From: an uncultured Clostridia bacterium
GTDB taxonomy: Bacteria; Bacillota; Clostridia; Oscillospirales; Ruminococcaceae
Length of the DNA: 64,000 nt
Reading direction: 5' to 3'
NCBI GenBank assembly: GCA_947624675.1
Contig: CANQLI010000003.1
Span: forward strand, 62,001-126,000
In this document: positions 1-8,324 of the stretch, in pieces
Layout of the letters: every line of letters starts with the position of its first letter
How positions within the stretch are numbered: the stretch's first letter is position 1
The notes under the pieces: generated by a model
What the model saw: the letters and a program-made list of their open reading frames with translations, nothing else
What the model was told of the DNA's origin: nothing
Database searches by the model: none
Program-made: the position numbers and the translations under genes

Positions 1-212
1 AAGTCATCGTCCTTAAGATAATTTCTTATAAGCCCCGCATCTCTTATAAGCTCGCTATACTCTGTGTCAAGCAGTTCTATACGCTTGGTTATGCTCTTTA
101 TCTCGTCGACATCCCGCATAAACGATCTTTTTACCTTTAGCTCATCAATATAACTGTGAAGTCTTCTCGCTTCGCTCAGGTATTCTAAATAAAGCTTTTT
201 CAATTTCCTCAT
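1..212 (-). CDS. Hypothetical helical protein, C-terminus cut off by window edge
   Basis: A minus-strand reading frame starts at an ATG with a good GAAAGG ribosome site 1-2 nt upstream of the usual spacing and stays open to the window edge, giving 70 residues. The protein starts MRKLKKLYLEYL and is rich in Lys, Arg, Glu and Leu with no Cys or Trp, as in a short helical or coiled-coil protein. It is divergently transcribed from the DUF896 gene. I do not recognise the family; small phage-type or accessory helical proteins look like this, but nothing specific supports that. Confidence 0.55.
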   Translation of the reverse strand, partial: MRKLKKLYLEYLSEARRLHSYIDELKVKRSFMRDVDEIKSITKRIELLDTEYSELIRDAGLIRNYLKDDD

Positions 213-279
213 TTCCTTTCAGATTTTAGTAACACCGGTGCTAAATAACATTGTGAAACAAATGTTCTTTACAATTACT

Positions 280-307
280 ATGATAATCATTTTTCCGTTT
301 TTGTCAA
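280..307 (-). promoter_or_regulatory. Candidate minus-strand promoter
   Basis: On the minus strand TTGACA (307-302) is followed after 16 nt by TATCAT (285-280). It would drive the truncated minus-strand gene at the window start. Confidence 0.5.
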
Positions 308-358
308 GTGGTTTTTGAAAAAATTTTCTTTTGCGGGAATTTTTTTGTACTAGATGTA

Positions 359-387
359 TTGACAACGGGCTTTTTATCTGTTATAAT
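359..387 (+). promoter_or_regulatory. Strong sigma-A promoter for the DUF896 gene
   Basis: Consensus TTGACA (359-364), a 17-nt spacer and consensus TATAAT (382-387), placed about 60 nt before the start codon. Confidence 0.85.
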
Positions 388-448
388 AAGCTTCAGTGAT
401 CGTTTTTTGTGATCATTTTGATTTTTATGTGACTTTTTAGGGGCGGTT

Positions 449-658
449 ATGGAAAAAAAGAAGCTTGACCGTATTTCAGAGCTTGCGAGAATTAGTAAAG
501 AGAGAGAACTTAGCAAGGCTGAAAAGGAAGAACAAAGGATTTTAAGAGACGAATACAGAAAGGGCTTTGTAAGTTGCCTTACAAGTCAGCTTGACCACAC
601 TAAAATTATAAATCCGGACGGTACCGTTATAAATGTCCGTGATCTTAAAAAGCGCTAG
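449..658 (+). CDS. DUF896 (YnzC/UPF0291) family protein
   Basis: A 69-residue protein that fits the Firmicute DUF896 family in length and pattern: an N-terminal helical hairpin (ISELARISKERELSKAEKEE) followed by LRDEYRKGF, then a short tail with a KIINPDG turn. B. subtilis YnzC is a two-helix bundle linked to the SOS operon; its biochemical role is unknown. It has its own consensus promoter, and a terminator-like hairpin follows. I base the call on pattern recognition over the whole length. Confidence 0.88.
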   Translation: MEKKKLDRISELARISKERELSKAEKEEQRILRDEYRKGFVSCLTSQLDHTKIINPDGTVINVRDLKKR

Positions 659-690
659 GGCTGACCGTTATTTGTCTTTTACTTACATTG

Positions 691-733
691 CCTAATCTTA
701 ACAAAGCGATGCTTTATGAAAGGTTAGGTTTTT
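691..733 (+). promoter_or_regulatory. Terminator-like hairpin that includes the ribosome site of the WYL gene
   Basis: CCTAATCTT (691-699) pairs with AAGGTTAGG (720-728), one G-U pair, around an inner AAAGC/GCTTT hairpin. Five T residues follow and the next ATG is only 8 nt further on. The only purine-rich ribosome site before that ATG lies in the 3' arm. It may terminate the DUF896 transcript, control translation of the WYL gene, or both. Confidence 0.55.
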
Positions 734-736
734 ATT

Positions 737-1732
737 ATGGCAGGAATGTCTAAACAGAAGCAGAAGCTTTTGATACTCAAGGAGCTTCTTGAAAACGAGA
801 CGGACGATAATCATTCACTTACTGTTGCACAGATAATCAGCAGACTTGAAAGTATGGGGCTTAAGGCTGAAAGAAAAACTGTGTATGATGATATTGCTAC
901 ACTTCAGGATTTTGGTGTTGATATATGCTGTCAAAAGGACGGTCATTCCAACGCTTACTCCATAATCTCAAGGGATTTTGAGCTCGAGGAGCTGTGCGTT
1001 TTGGTGGATGCGGTATCGTCTTGTAGATTTCTCACTATAAAGAAGTCAAATGAGCTTATCAACAAGATCAAAAAGCTCACCTCAAAATATCTTTCCGAAG
1101 GGCTTAAGAGAAGTATCTACATAGAAAACAGACCGCGTAGCTCAAACGAAACGGTTTACTATAACATAAATAACATTCACAAGGCGATGAACGAAAAGAA
1201 AAAGATAAGCTTTAAATACTTTACTTACAATGAACGCTGTAAGGAGGTCTTTAAGCGCGGAGCGGGCAACTATATCGTTTCGCCGCTTCATCTCGTTTGG
1301 GAAAATGACAACTACTACTTTATCGCTCACAGCACCGAGGATGATGAGAGCATCATAAAGACATACCGTGTTGACAGAATGAAGGATGTAAGGGTACTGG
1401 ATGATGCGGTCGACAGTCTTTCCGGCGATGAGATACAGTTTGCAAAAAGCCTTAGAGCGACTTTTTCTATGTACGGGGGAATAGAGGAGGAGATAACCCT
1501 CTGTGTAAAGCCGAATGTATTTAACGCTATTATAGATAAATTCGGAAAGGGAGTTCATTTTACCCCGTCAATAAACGGCTGTTATAATGTTAAGCTTACA
1601 GTCAACATAAGTCCTACTTTCTGGGGATGGCTTTTTGGTTTCGGACAGGACGCCAAGGTAATAGCACCTAAATCTGTTGTAAATGAGGCGAAGGCTCAGA
1701 TAATGATGCTGAGCGAGAATTATGATAAATAA
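737..1732 (+). CDS. WYL-domain transcriptional regulator (YafY type)
   Basis: 331 residues. The N-terminal ~65 residues form a DeoR-like winged helix (recognition region around ERKTVYDDIATLQDFG). Residues ~140-235 form the WYL domain, seen as YIVSPLHLVWENDNYYFIAH followed by YRVDRM, and a WCX-like C-terminal domain follows. WYL proteins bind ligands (some bind single-stranded nucleic acid or c-di-GMP) and regulate neighbouring genes. The gene overlaps the ClC transporter gene by 11 nt, so the two are co-transcribed and probably co-regulated. ATG 737 is used; ATG 746 is an alternative. Confidence 0.88.
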   Translation: MAGMSKQKQKLLILKELLENETDDNHSLTVAQIISRLESMGLKAERKTVYDDIATLQDFGVDICCQKDGHSNAYSIISRDFELEELCVLVDAVSSCRFLTIKKSNELINKIKKLTSKYLSEGLKRSIYIENRPRSSNETVYYNINNIHKAMNEKKKISFKYFTYNERCKEVFKRGAGNYIVSPLHLVWENDNYYFIAHSTEDDESIIKTYRVDRMKDVRVLDDAVDSLSGDEIQFAKSLRATFSMYGGIEEEITLCVKPNVFNAIIDKFGKGVHFTPSINGCYNVKLTVNISPTFWGWLFGFGQDAKVIAPKSVVNEAKAQIMMLSENYDK

Positions 1733-2996
1733 GTTTACCATACATCTTAAAAAGACTTTTAACTACCGAAGCATACTCTTGCTTCGGTTTTTAAAATGGA
1801 TAATAATCAGTGTATTTGTCGGCGCCTGTATGAGCGTTATCGGCTTTCTGTTCCATATAATGCTCAGCTCGGTGACAGATTTTCGCTCTAATCACAGTTT
1901 CGTCATTTATTTTCTTCCCGTTGCCGGTCTTTTTATTGTTTTTTGCTACAAGGCTCTCGGATTTTATCACGACAAGGGAACTAATCTTGTTTTGCTTGCT
2001 GTGAGAAACAACGAAAAAATGACGATGAAGACACTTTTACTTATCTTTTCGAGCACTATTCTCACTCATCTTTTCGGCGGTTCTGCCGGAAGGGAGGGAG
2101 CCGCACTTCAGATGGGCGGCGCTTTCGGAGATTCGCTCGGACGGGTATTAAGGCTTGACGAAAAGGATATGAGGATAATCACTATGTGCGGTATGAGCGC
2201 AGGATTCTCCTCAATTTTCGGAACGCCTGTCACAAGCGCAATTTTTTCTATGGAGGTCACAAGCGTCGGTATAATGCACTATTCGGCTCTTGTTCCGAGT
2301 GTCCTTTCCGCTGTGGTCGCAAATAGTCTTACATCGTTTTACGGTGTTGACTCAAAGGGCTTTTCTGTATCAGGTATACCCGACACCGATATTTTTAATA
2401 TACTGAGGGTTGTTTTACTTGCGGCATTGTGCGCTGTTATCGCCGAGGTCTTTGTTATAACCTTAAAGGCGTTTCACCACATTTTTCAGAGAGTAGCTCA
2501 AAATAAGTTTATAAGGATAATTATCGGCTCGGCTGTAATTATCGCACTTACGCTTATTGTGGGCGACCAGACCTATAACGGCGCAGGTATGGAAATCATA
2601 GACCGCACATTTTCTGAACAGGTGGGCTGGCAGGTATTTTTATTGAAGCTGCTGTTTACTGCTATAACTCTCGGCTGCGGCTTTAAGGGCGGAGAGATAG
2701 TTCCGGCTTTTTTCGTCGGGGCGGCTTTCGGAAATATGATCTCTCCCGTGCTGGGGCTTGATTATTCTTTCGGTGCGTCGATTGGTCTTATAGGTGTATT
2801 TTGCGGTGTTACCAACTGTCCGCTCGCATCTTTGTTAATGAGCGTTGAACTGTTCGGTATTGAGGGAATCGTCCTTTACGCTATTGTGTGTGCGGTATCT
2901 TATATGCTTTCGGGGTACAGGGGACTTTACAATTCGCAGAAGATAGTTTATTCAAAGACCAAGACGGAGTTTATAGATAAGAAGATAAACGAATAG
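1722..2996 (+). CDS. ClC-family anion channel/antiporter
   Basis: A 424-residue polytopic membrane protein with about ten hydrophobic segments. The GREGA motif at 123-127 carries the gating glutamate (E125) typical of ClC proton-coupled antiporters. A second ion-pathway motif, GGEIVP, lies near 322-328, and the FGTP stretch in between is also characteristic. ClC proteins move chloride; a bacterial subgroup (CLC-F) exports fluoride. The serine-containing GSGIP loop of chloride types is not evident near the N-terminus, so fluoride is possible, but selectivity cannot be assigned by eye. Translationally coupled to the WYL regulator, and a clear terminator follows. Confidence 0.88.
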   Translation: MINKFTIHLKKTFNYRSILLLRFLKWIIISVFVGACMSVIGFLFHIMLSSVTDFRSNHSFVIYFLPVAGLFIVFCYKALGFYHDKGTNLVLLAVRNNEKMTMKTLLLIFSSTILTHLFGGSAGREGAALQMGGAFGDSLGRVLRLDEKDMRIITMCGMSAGFSSIFGTPVTSAIFSMEVTSVGIMHYSALVPSVLSAVVANSLTSFYGVDSKGFSVSGIPDTDIFNILRVVLLAALCAVIAEVFVITLKAFHHIFQRVAQNKFIRIIIGSAVIIALTLIVGDQTYNGAGMEIIDRTFSEQVGWQVFLLKLLFTAITLGCGFKGGEIVPAFFVGAAFGNMISPVLGLDYSFGASIGLIGVFCGVTNCPLASLLMSVELFGIEGIVLYAIVCAVSYMLSGYRGLYNSQKIVYSKTKTEFIDKKINE

Positions 2997-3004
2997 GATT
3001 TTAG

Positions 3005-3033
3005 GAGGAACCGAAGCTGACGGTTCCTCTTTT
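3005..3033 (+). terminator. Rho-independent terminator after the ClC gene
   Basis: Perfect 9-bp stem GAGGAACCG/CGGTTCCTC with a 7-nt loop, followed by four T residues. Confidence 0.8.
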
Positions 3034-3052
3034 GCATTGTAGGTATTTACTC

Positions 3053-3081
3053 TTGAAAATAATGTTAAAGCGTGGTAAAAT
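3053..3081 (+). promoter_or_regulatory. Promoter of the cobB operon
   Basis: TTGAAA (3053-3058), 17-nt spacer, TAAAAT (3076-3081), directly upstream of the first gene after the ClC terminator. Confidence 0.7.
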
Positions 3082-3099
3082 ATACTATGGGGTGGTTTT

Positions 3100-3825
3100 A
3101 TGACCGATATACAAAGACTTAATGAAATGATAAACGAATCTAAGCGGATAGTTTTTTTCGGTGGCGCAGGCGTATCAACCGAAAGCGGCGTTCCGGACTT
3201 CAGGAGCGCTGACGGACTATATAATCAAAAGTACGACTATCCGCCTGAAACAATGCTCTCACACACTTTTTTTGTAAGACATCCTGAGGAGTTTTTCAGG
3301 TTTTATAAGGATAAGATGCTCATTGACGATGTAAAGCCTAACGCTGCACACTATAAGCTCGCTGAGCTTGAACAGGCGGGCAAGCTGACCGCTGTTATAA
3401 CCCAGAACATAGACGGGCTGCATCAAAAAGCCGGGAGTAAAAATGTTTTTGAGCTTCACGGCTCGGTTTACAGGAATTACTGTGAGGTGTGTAAAGAGCC
3501 GCATACGATGGAGTATGTTAAAAACAGCGCCGGTGTGCCGAAATGTAAAAGATGCGGAGGCGTGGTTAAGCCCGATGTTGTGCTCTATGAAGAGGGTCTT
3601 GACAATAAGACTGTGACGGGTGCGGTAACCGCAATAGCGCAGGCTGATATGCTCATTATAGGCGGAACAAGTCTTGCGGTCTATCCGGCGGCGGGTCTTG
3701 TTACTTATTTTAAGGGAAAGTACCTTGTTCTTATAAACAAAGATCAGACTCAGATGGATCTGAGCTGTGATCTTATCATAAGAGAGAAAATCGGCGAGGT
3801 ATTGTCAAAAATTCATCTTGATTGA
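3100..3825 (+). CDS. cobB: NAD-dependent protein deacylase, sirtuin (CobB)
   Basis: 241 residues, normal for a bacterial sirtuin. It removes acyl groups from lysines using NAD+. Visible signatures: the NAD-binding GAGVSTESG...DFRS at 22-36, TQNIDGLH at 101-107, catalytic His120, four zinc cysteines (C128, C131, C149, C152) and the GGTSLAVYPAAG loop. It leads a tightly packed operon; ruvX starts just after its stop codon. All catalytic residues are present. Confidence 0.95.
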   Translation: MTDIQRLNEMINESKRIVFFGGAGVSTESGVPDFRSADGLYNQKYDYPPETMLSHTFFVRHPEEFFRFYKDKMLIDDVKPNAAHYKLAELEQAGKLTAVITQNIDGLHQKAGSKNVFELHGSVYRNYCEVCKEPHTMEYVKNSAGVPKCKRCGGVVKPDVVLYEEGLDNKTVTGAVTAIAQADMLIIGGTSLAVYPAAGLVTYFKGKYLVLINKDQTQMDLSCDLIIREKIGEVLSKIHLD

Positions 3826-3836
3826 GAGGACGATAT

Positions 3837-4268
3837 ATGAAAATAATGGCTGTGGATTACGGCGACGCGCGAACAGGTATAGCTGTCTGTGACAGGACGG
3901 AGTTTTTAGCCTCGCCTGTCGGGACGATAGAGGAAAGACACTTTGAAACGCTTGTCCTTAAGGTGGCGCATATAGCCGCAGAATATGAGGTCGGTGAGAT
4001 AGTTGTAGGGCTTCCTTTGAATATGAACGGAAGCTTTGGGCCGAGAGCTCAGGTCTGTAAGGATTTTGCCGACGCTCTCAATCAGGCAACGGATATTCCC
4101 GTAAATATGTGGGACGAGCGTTCAACGACAGTTTCGGCTAATGGCATTTTAAATGAGACAAATGTCAGAGGTAAAAAGCGCAAGGAGGTCGTAGATACAG
4201 TTGCGGCAACGATAATCCTTGAAAGCTATCTTGAATTCAGACGCAAGAAAAAGGAAAGGGGAGAGTAA
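3837..4268 (+). CDS. ruvX: Holliday junction resolvase-like RuvX (YqgF)
   Basis: 143 residues with an RNase H-like fold: DYGDARTG (D7), GLPLNMNG, DERSTT (D93, E94) and a late Asp in VVDTVAA (D120), the expected acidic active-site set. YqgF proteins are essential in E. coli and act in 16S rRNA 5' maturation and/or junction resolution. A TTG at 3822 would extend the frame, but the GAGAGGA ribosome site sits 6 nt before ATG 3837 and family members begin at this Met. Lies between cobB and the endonuclease IV-like gene. Confidence 0.93.
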   Translation: MKIMAVDYGDARTGIAVCDRTEFLASPVGTIEERHFETLVLKVAHIAAEYEVGEIVVGLPLNMNGSFGPRAQVCKDFADALNQATDIPVNMWDERSTTVSANGILNETNVRGKKRKEVVDTVAATIILESYLEFRRKKKERGE

Positions 4269-4270
4269 AT

Positions 4271-5128
4271 ATGCCCGCAAAGTTCGGACCAGCCGGTAAC
4301 AGCGAGAGCTTTTTTCAAAAATATAAGTCATCTACCGATGCGCCTATGTATTTAAAGGAAATGGGGCTTGACTCGTATGAATATCAGTGCGGCAGGGGAG
4401 TTAAGGTGACTGATAAAACTGCTCAGACGCTTTTGGAAAACGCCAAAAAATGCGGCATTTCGCTTTCGTTACACGCACCGTATTTTATTTCTCTTTCAAG
4501 TGTTGAGGCTGATAAAAGGGACAACAGCATAAACTATATTCTTCAAAGCTGTGACGCGGCAAAGAGAATCGGCGCTCAGAGGATAGTGATACACTCCGGC
4601 TCGTGCGCAAAAATCTCAAGACAGGAAGCGCTAAAGCTTGCAGAGGACACCATTTTAAGAGCAAGGCAGACGGCGATTGAAAACGGTTTTGAAAATATAG
4701 TGTTTTGCATTGAAACAATGGGAAAGGTAAATCAGCTTGGTACCCTAGACGAGGTACTTAAGCTTTGCAGCCTCGACGATTCGTTTTTGCCGTGTGTTGA
4801 TTTCGGGCATCTTAATGCAAGAGATTTCGGCGCTATAAAAGGTAAGGAAGAGTATGAGGACATTTTAAACAGGATAGAAAATAAGCTCGGAGCAGACCGG
4901 CTTAAAATATTTCACAGTCACTTTTCAAAGATAATGTATACCGTTCCGGGTGGTGAGAAAAAGCATCTTACATTTGATGACGCTCAGGGCTTTGGTCCCG
5001 ACTATGAGCCGCTTATGGAGCTTGTTTATAAAAAGAACCTTTCACCTGTGTTTATATGCGAGAGCGCCGGGACTCAGGCAGAAGACGCACTGAAAATGAA
5101 ACAGTGTTATCTTTCTTACGGAAATTAA
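4271..5128 (+). CDS. nfo: Endonuclease IV-like AP endonuclease (TIM barrel)
   Basis: 285 residues with the metal-ligand set of endonuclease IV: H68 (LHAPYF), H108 (VIHSGS), E148 (CIETMG), D177 and H180 (VDFGHLN), H215/H217 (FHSHF) and E264 (CESAG). Endonuclease IV cuts 5' to abasic sites with a trinuclear zinc centre and repairs oxidised bases. Starts 2 nt after ruvX, so co-translated. Sequence is more divergent than classic Nfo at the N-terminus (FGPAGNS), as in the clostridial TIM-barrel subgroup; the exact substrate is inferred. Confidence 0.85.
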   Translation: MPAKFGPAGNSESFFQKYKSSTDAPMYLKEMGLDSYEYQCGRGVKVTDKTAQTLLENAKKCGISLSLHAPYFISLSSVEADKRDNSINYILQSCDAAKRIGAQRIVIHSGSCAKISRQEALKLAEDTILRARQTAIENGFENIVFCIETMGKVNQLGTLDEVLKLCSLDDSFLPCVDFGHLNARDFGAIKGKEEYEDILNRIENKLGADRLKIFHSHFSKIMYTVPGGEKKHLTFDDAQGFGPDYEPLMELVYKKNLSPVFICESAGTQAEDALKMKQCYLSYGN

Positions 5129-5155
5129 ATTTTTGATTTGAAACAGGAGCTATAT

Positions 5156-5602
5156 ATGAAAAATGTACTTGTTATACACGGTCCGAACTTAAACCTTTTG
5201 GGTGAACGAGAACCGGGAATTTACGGAAATGACGATTTTGATAGTATAAACAAAGAGATCGTCAGCCAAGCTAAACATAAGGGCTTTTTAAAATGCGAGA
5301 TTTTTCAGTCCAACCACGAGGGTGCGATAATCGACAAGCTGCACGAAGCAAGAAAATGCTTTGACGGTATCGTTTTAAATGCCGGAGCATATACTCATTA
5401 CAGCTACGCCATAAGAGACGCCATTGCGGCAATAAAGATTCCCGTTGTGGAGGTCCATCTTAGTGACATTCACGCTCGTGAGGGCTTTCGTGCGGTAAGC
5501 GTAATCAAGGATGTCTGTATTGCTCAGATCTCGGGCTATGGAAAGAACAGCTATTTTATGGGGCTTGACGCACTTATTGAATATGAGGAGAGAAAGAATT
5601 GA
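5156..5602 (+). CDS. aroQ: 3-dehydroquinate dehydratase, type II
   Basis: 148 residues, the usual length. Catalyses dehydration of 3-dehydroquinate to 3-dehydroshikimate in the shikimate pathway. Visible: HGPNLNLLG, the lid tyrosine Y23 (GIYG), N75 in LNAGAYTHYS, H101 in VHLSDIHAREGFR and R108. A TTG at 5138 would add six residues, but AGGAG lies 6 nt before ATG 5156. It ends in a 4-nt overlap with the M24 peptidase gene. Confidence 0.95.
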   Translation: MKNVLVIHGPNLNLLGEREPGIYGNDDFDSINKEIVSQAKHKGFLKCEIFQSNHEGAIIDKLHEARKCFDGIVLNAGAYTHYSYAIRDAIAAIKIPVVEVHLSDIHAREGFRAVSVIKDVCIAQISGYGKNSYFMGLDALIEYEERKN

Positions 5603-6663
5603 ACGGTATAATAAGGCTTCAGGAATCGCTTAAGGATGACGAGTGCGCTCTGTTTACAGATGAGGTAAACAGGCGGTATTTTACAAAGATGAAGTCGTCC
5701 GCAGGAGCAGTTTTGATCTTTAAGCAGGCGGCATTTCTCATAATAGATTTCAGGTATTACGAAAAGGCAAAAAAACAGGTGACCGACTGTGAGGTCATAG
5801 AGCAAAACAGGCTTTATCATCAAGTCAATGAACTCATCAAGAAGCACGGTGCGGGAAGAGTAGTTGTTGACGAGAATTCGGTAACTCTCTCGGAATTTTT
5901 TTCACTTAAGGATAATCTGAAGGCGTCAGTTGTACAAAAAAGCGGTCTTTGCAAGACGGTCTGTGCGCTCCGCGAGGTAAAGCATGAGGACGAAAAAGAA
6001 AAAATCATCAGAGCTCAGAGGATAGCTGAAAGAGCATATAACGAGCTTTTAAATTTCATAAGTATCGGAAAAAGCGAAAGGGAGATCGCCCTTGAGCTTA
6101 ACAGGCTTATGTTTAGTTTCGGTGCGGAGGACATATCGTTTGAGACTATTGCGCTTGGCGGAAAAAACACATCTGTTCCTCACGGAACGCCCAGCGAGTA
6201 TAAGCTTCAGAAGGGCGACCTTTTGCTTCTTGATTTCGGCGCGGTTTATGACGGCTATCACAGCGATATGACGAGAACGCTTGCAGTCGGTGAGATAGAT
6301 GACAAAAAAGCGTTTGCTTACAGCACCGTTTTGTCGGCACAAGAAGCGGCTATCGATAAAATTATGAGCGGAGCTAGGTGCTCAGATATTGACAAGGCTG
6401 CGAGAGATATTATTGATTCCGCAGGCTTTGTAGGGCGCTTCGGTCACTCCTTCGGACACGGAGTAGGGCTTGAAATACACGAGTCTCCAAATGTATCGCC
6501 TAACAACGAAACACGCCTTAAAAGCGGTATGGTAATAACAGCGGAACCGGGAGTTTATTTTGAGGACGAGTTCGGTATCCGTATAGAGGATTTTGGTATT
6601 GTGACAGATAACGGCTTTGAGAATTTTACTAAAGCAGATAAAAATTTGACAATAATCAAATAA
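5599..6663 (+). CDS. M24 metallopeptidase, Xaa-Pro aminopeptidase/dipeptidase
   Basis: 354 residues: an N-terminal creatinase-like domain (~1-125) and a pita-bread catalytic domain. The dinuclear metal ligands are all present: D212, D223, H287, E316 and E330 (in LDFGAVYDGYHSDMTRT, GHSFGHGVG, TAEPGVY and IRIED). Such enzymes release N-terminal residues before proline. The start is a TTG overlapping the aroQ stop codon by 4 nt, with GAGGAG upstream. In many Firmicutes this gene sits between aroQ and efp, as here. Confidence 0.92.
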   Translation: MNGIIRLQESLKDDECALFTDEVNRRYFTKMKSSAGAVLIFKQAAFLIIDFRYYEKAKKQVTDCEVIEQNRLYHQVNELIKKHGAGRVVVDENSVTLSEFFSLKDNLKASVVQKSGLCKTVCALREVKHEDEKEKIIRAQRIAERAYNELLNFISIGKSEREIALELNRLMFSFGAEDISFETIALGGKNTSVPHGTPSEYKLQKGDLLLLDFGAVYDGYHSDMTRTLAVGEIDDKKAFAYSTVLSAQEAAIDKIMSGARCSDIDKAARDIIDSAGFVGRFGHSFGHGVGLEIHESPNVSPNNETRLKSGMVITAEPGVYFEDEFGIRIEDFGIVTDNGFENFTKADKNLTIIK

Positions 6664-6678
6664 TTTTTTGAAAAGCAC

Positions 6679-6707
6679 TTGAAATATTCATTGATTTATA
6701 GTAAAAT
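6679..6707 (+). promoter_or_regulatory. Promoter of efp
   Basis: TTGAAA (6679-6684), 17-nt spacer, TAAAAT (6702-6707), about 55 nt upstream of the efp start. Confidence 0.7.
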
Positions 6708-6761
6708 AGAAAAGGTATGAATTATTACACAGACATTTAAATTTTTTGGAGGTATATACTT

Positions 6762-7319
6762 ATGGTAACTGCCGGAGATTTCAGAAACGGTATGACATTT
6801 GAAGAAGACGGAAATGTAATGCAGATAATTGAGTTTCAGCATGTTAAGCCGGGAAAGGGCGCTGCTTTTGTCAGAGCAAAGGTAAGAAATGTTATTTCAG
6901 GCTCTGTTGTTGAAAAGACATATAACCCGTCCGCTAAGTTCCCGACAGCGTATGTTGAGAGAAAGGATATGGAGTATTCTTATACTGACGGAGATCTTTA
7001 CTACTTTATGGACCCGGAGACATATGAACAGGTCCCGATAAGCCCTTCTGAGCTCGACGACAACTTTAAGTTTGTTAAAGAGCAGATGATATGTAAGGTG
7101 CTTTCGTACAAGGGTAAGGTTTTTGGCGTTGAGCCTCCGAACTTTGTTGAGCTTGAAGTTACTCAGACCGACCCGGGCTTTAAGGGCGATACTGCAACAA
7201 ACGCTACGAAGCCTGCCGTTTTGGAAACAGGCGCTGAGATAAAGGTTCCTCTCTTTATTGAAGAGGGAGATCGCATCAGGATCGACACGAGAACAGGCGA
7301 GTATATGGAAAGAGCGTAA
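6762..7319 (+). CDS. efp: Elongation factor P
   Basis: 185 residues, the standard three-OB-fold length. EF-P enters the ribosomal E site and rescues ribosomes stalled at polyproline. The modification loop reads [10 protein letters not shown] with the lysine at K32; in Firmicutes this residue is often modified. The C-terminal signature [14 protein letters not shown] is intact. GGAGG sits 9 nt upstream of the ATG. A weak GAGCGT/ACGCTC hairpin overlaps the stop codon. Confidence 0.97.
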   Translation: MVTAGDFRNGMTFEEDGNVMQIIEFQHVKPGKGAAFVRAKVRNVISGSVVEKTYNPSAKFPTAYVERKDMEYSYTDGDLYYFMDPETYEQVPISPSELDDNFKFVKEQMICKVLSYKGKVFGVEPPNFVELEVTQTDPGFKGDTATNATKPAVLETGAEIKVPLFIEEGDRIRIDTRTGEYMERA

Positions 7320-7351
7320 GACGCTCAATTTTACACAGCTTAATATTTGAT

Positions 7352-7468
7352 TGTTTCAGGGGGTGGTGAGATTCCACACCGGTGGTTATAGTCCACGAGC
7401 GGGGTGATAAGCCTTTGCCGATTTGGTGAAATTCCAAGACCGACGGTACAGTCCGGATGGGAGAAACA
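7352..7468 (+). ncRNA. FMN riboswitch (RFN element)
   Basis: Conserved RFN blocks are present in order: GGGGGTGGTGAGATTCCACA, ACCGGTGGTTATAGTCCACG, GATTTGGTGAAATTCCAAGA, CCGACGGTACAGTCC and GGATGGGAGAAAC. P1 is TGTTTC (7352-7357) with GAAACA (7463-7468). It binds flavin mononucleotide and is followed by a strong terminator before ribU, so FMN should switch off riboflavin import by premature termination. Confidence 0.96.
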
Positions 7469-7531
7469 GTTTTTTGTATATCTGCTTAGGTGATTTTATC
7501 CTTTTTAGCAGTTTAAAATATGCGAAATTGA

Positions 7532-7572
7532 CCCCCTGAAAGCTTAGATGCTTTCAGGGGGATTTGTTTTTT
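7532..7572 (+). terminator. Riboswitch-controlled terminator
   Basis: Perfect 11-bp stem CCCCCTGAAAG/CTTTCAGGGGG with an 8-nt loop and a T-rich tail (GATTTGTTTTTT). It is the expression platform of the FMN riboswitch. Confidence 0.92.
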
Positions 7573-7613
7573 CCTTATATTATATATTTATTTTAATTTA
7601 TGGAGGAATTATT

Positions 7614-8288
7614 ATGACAAGTCAAAAAACAAATGTTAAGAAGCTTACTGTGCTTGCGCTGTTTATTGCGCTTGCATACATATGCCTTTTTGTTTTCCGC
7701 ATAAAGGTATCATTTCTCACACTTGATTTCAAGGATGTTTTTATAACTCTTGCAGGCTTTGTTTACGGTCCTATTTCAGCGCTTTGTATTGCTCTTGTCG
7801 AGGCGCTTTTAGAGCTTATCAGTGTATCAGATACGGGCTTCTGGGGAGCTATAATGAATTTTGCGGGAAGCGCCGCTTTTGCTGTTACTGCATCGGTTAT
7901 ATATAAGTACAACAAAACCTTCTTAGGTGCGGTCATAGGACTTATATCGGCAGTATTCTCAATGACAGCGGTTATGATAGTTATGAATCTTATTATTACT
8001 CCGATCTACACAAAAGCGCCGGTAGCTACGATCATAGATATGATACTGCCGCTTCTTTTGCCGTTTAATCTGATAAAGAGCATACTTAACGCATCATTGA
8101 CCTTTGTGTTATACAAGCCCATATCACAGGCGCTTAAGACGATAAATGTACTGCCAAAAAGCGGGAGTGGTTTTACATTTAACAAGCGTACTGCCATAGG
8201 GCTAGTCGCTGCACTTTGTATCGCAGCTGCATCAGTTGCCGTGCTATTAACGCTTCTCGACGGTCAGTTTGAAGTAGTAAAAGGGTAG
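7614..8288 (+). CDS. ribU: Riboflavin ECF transporter substrate-binding subunit RibU
   Basis: 224 residues, six hydrophobic helices, ending in an extra hydrophobic helix. RibU is the S component that binds riboflavin and pairs with a shared ECF energising module (not in this window). The FMN riboswitch directly upstream supports the substrate. The frame is open further upstream to 7548, but that ATG lies inside the terminator; GGAGGA sits 6 nt before ATG 7614, which is the start I use. Confidence 0.92.
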   Translation: MTSQKTNVKKLTVLALFIALAYICLFVFRIKVSFLTLDFKDVFITLAGFVYGPISALCIALVEALLELISVSDTGFWGAIMNFAGSAAFAVTASVIYKYNKTFLGAVIGLISAVFSMTAVMIVMNLIITPIYTKAPVATIIDMILPLLLPFNLIKSILNASLTFVLYKPISQALKTINVLPKSGSGFTFNKRTAIGLVAALCIAAASVAVLLTLLDGQFEVVKG

Positions 8289-8294
8289 ATACAT

Positions 8295-8324
8295 AAAAAA
8301 CCGAAGGTTAAGCTTCGGTTTTTT
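8295..8324. terminator. Bidirectional terminator between ribU and metK
   Basis: AAAAAACCGAAG/CTTCGGTTTTTT, 12-bp stem with a 6-nt loop, A-rich on the left and T-rich on the right, so it works for the two converging genes. Confidence 0.88.

Noticed and set aside
240-275. LexA- or Rex-like repeat (TTGTGAAACAAATGTTC) near the left end
   Set aside because: Arms are too imperfect for either consensus and no matching second half is present.
7548-7613. N-terminal extension of ribU from an ATG at 7548
   Set aside because: That ATG lies in the riboswitch terminator stem; GGAGGA sits at the right distance from ATG 7614.
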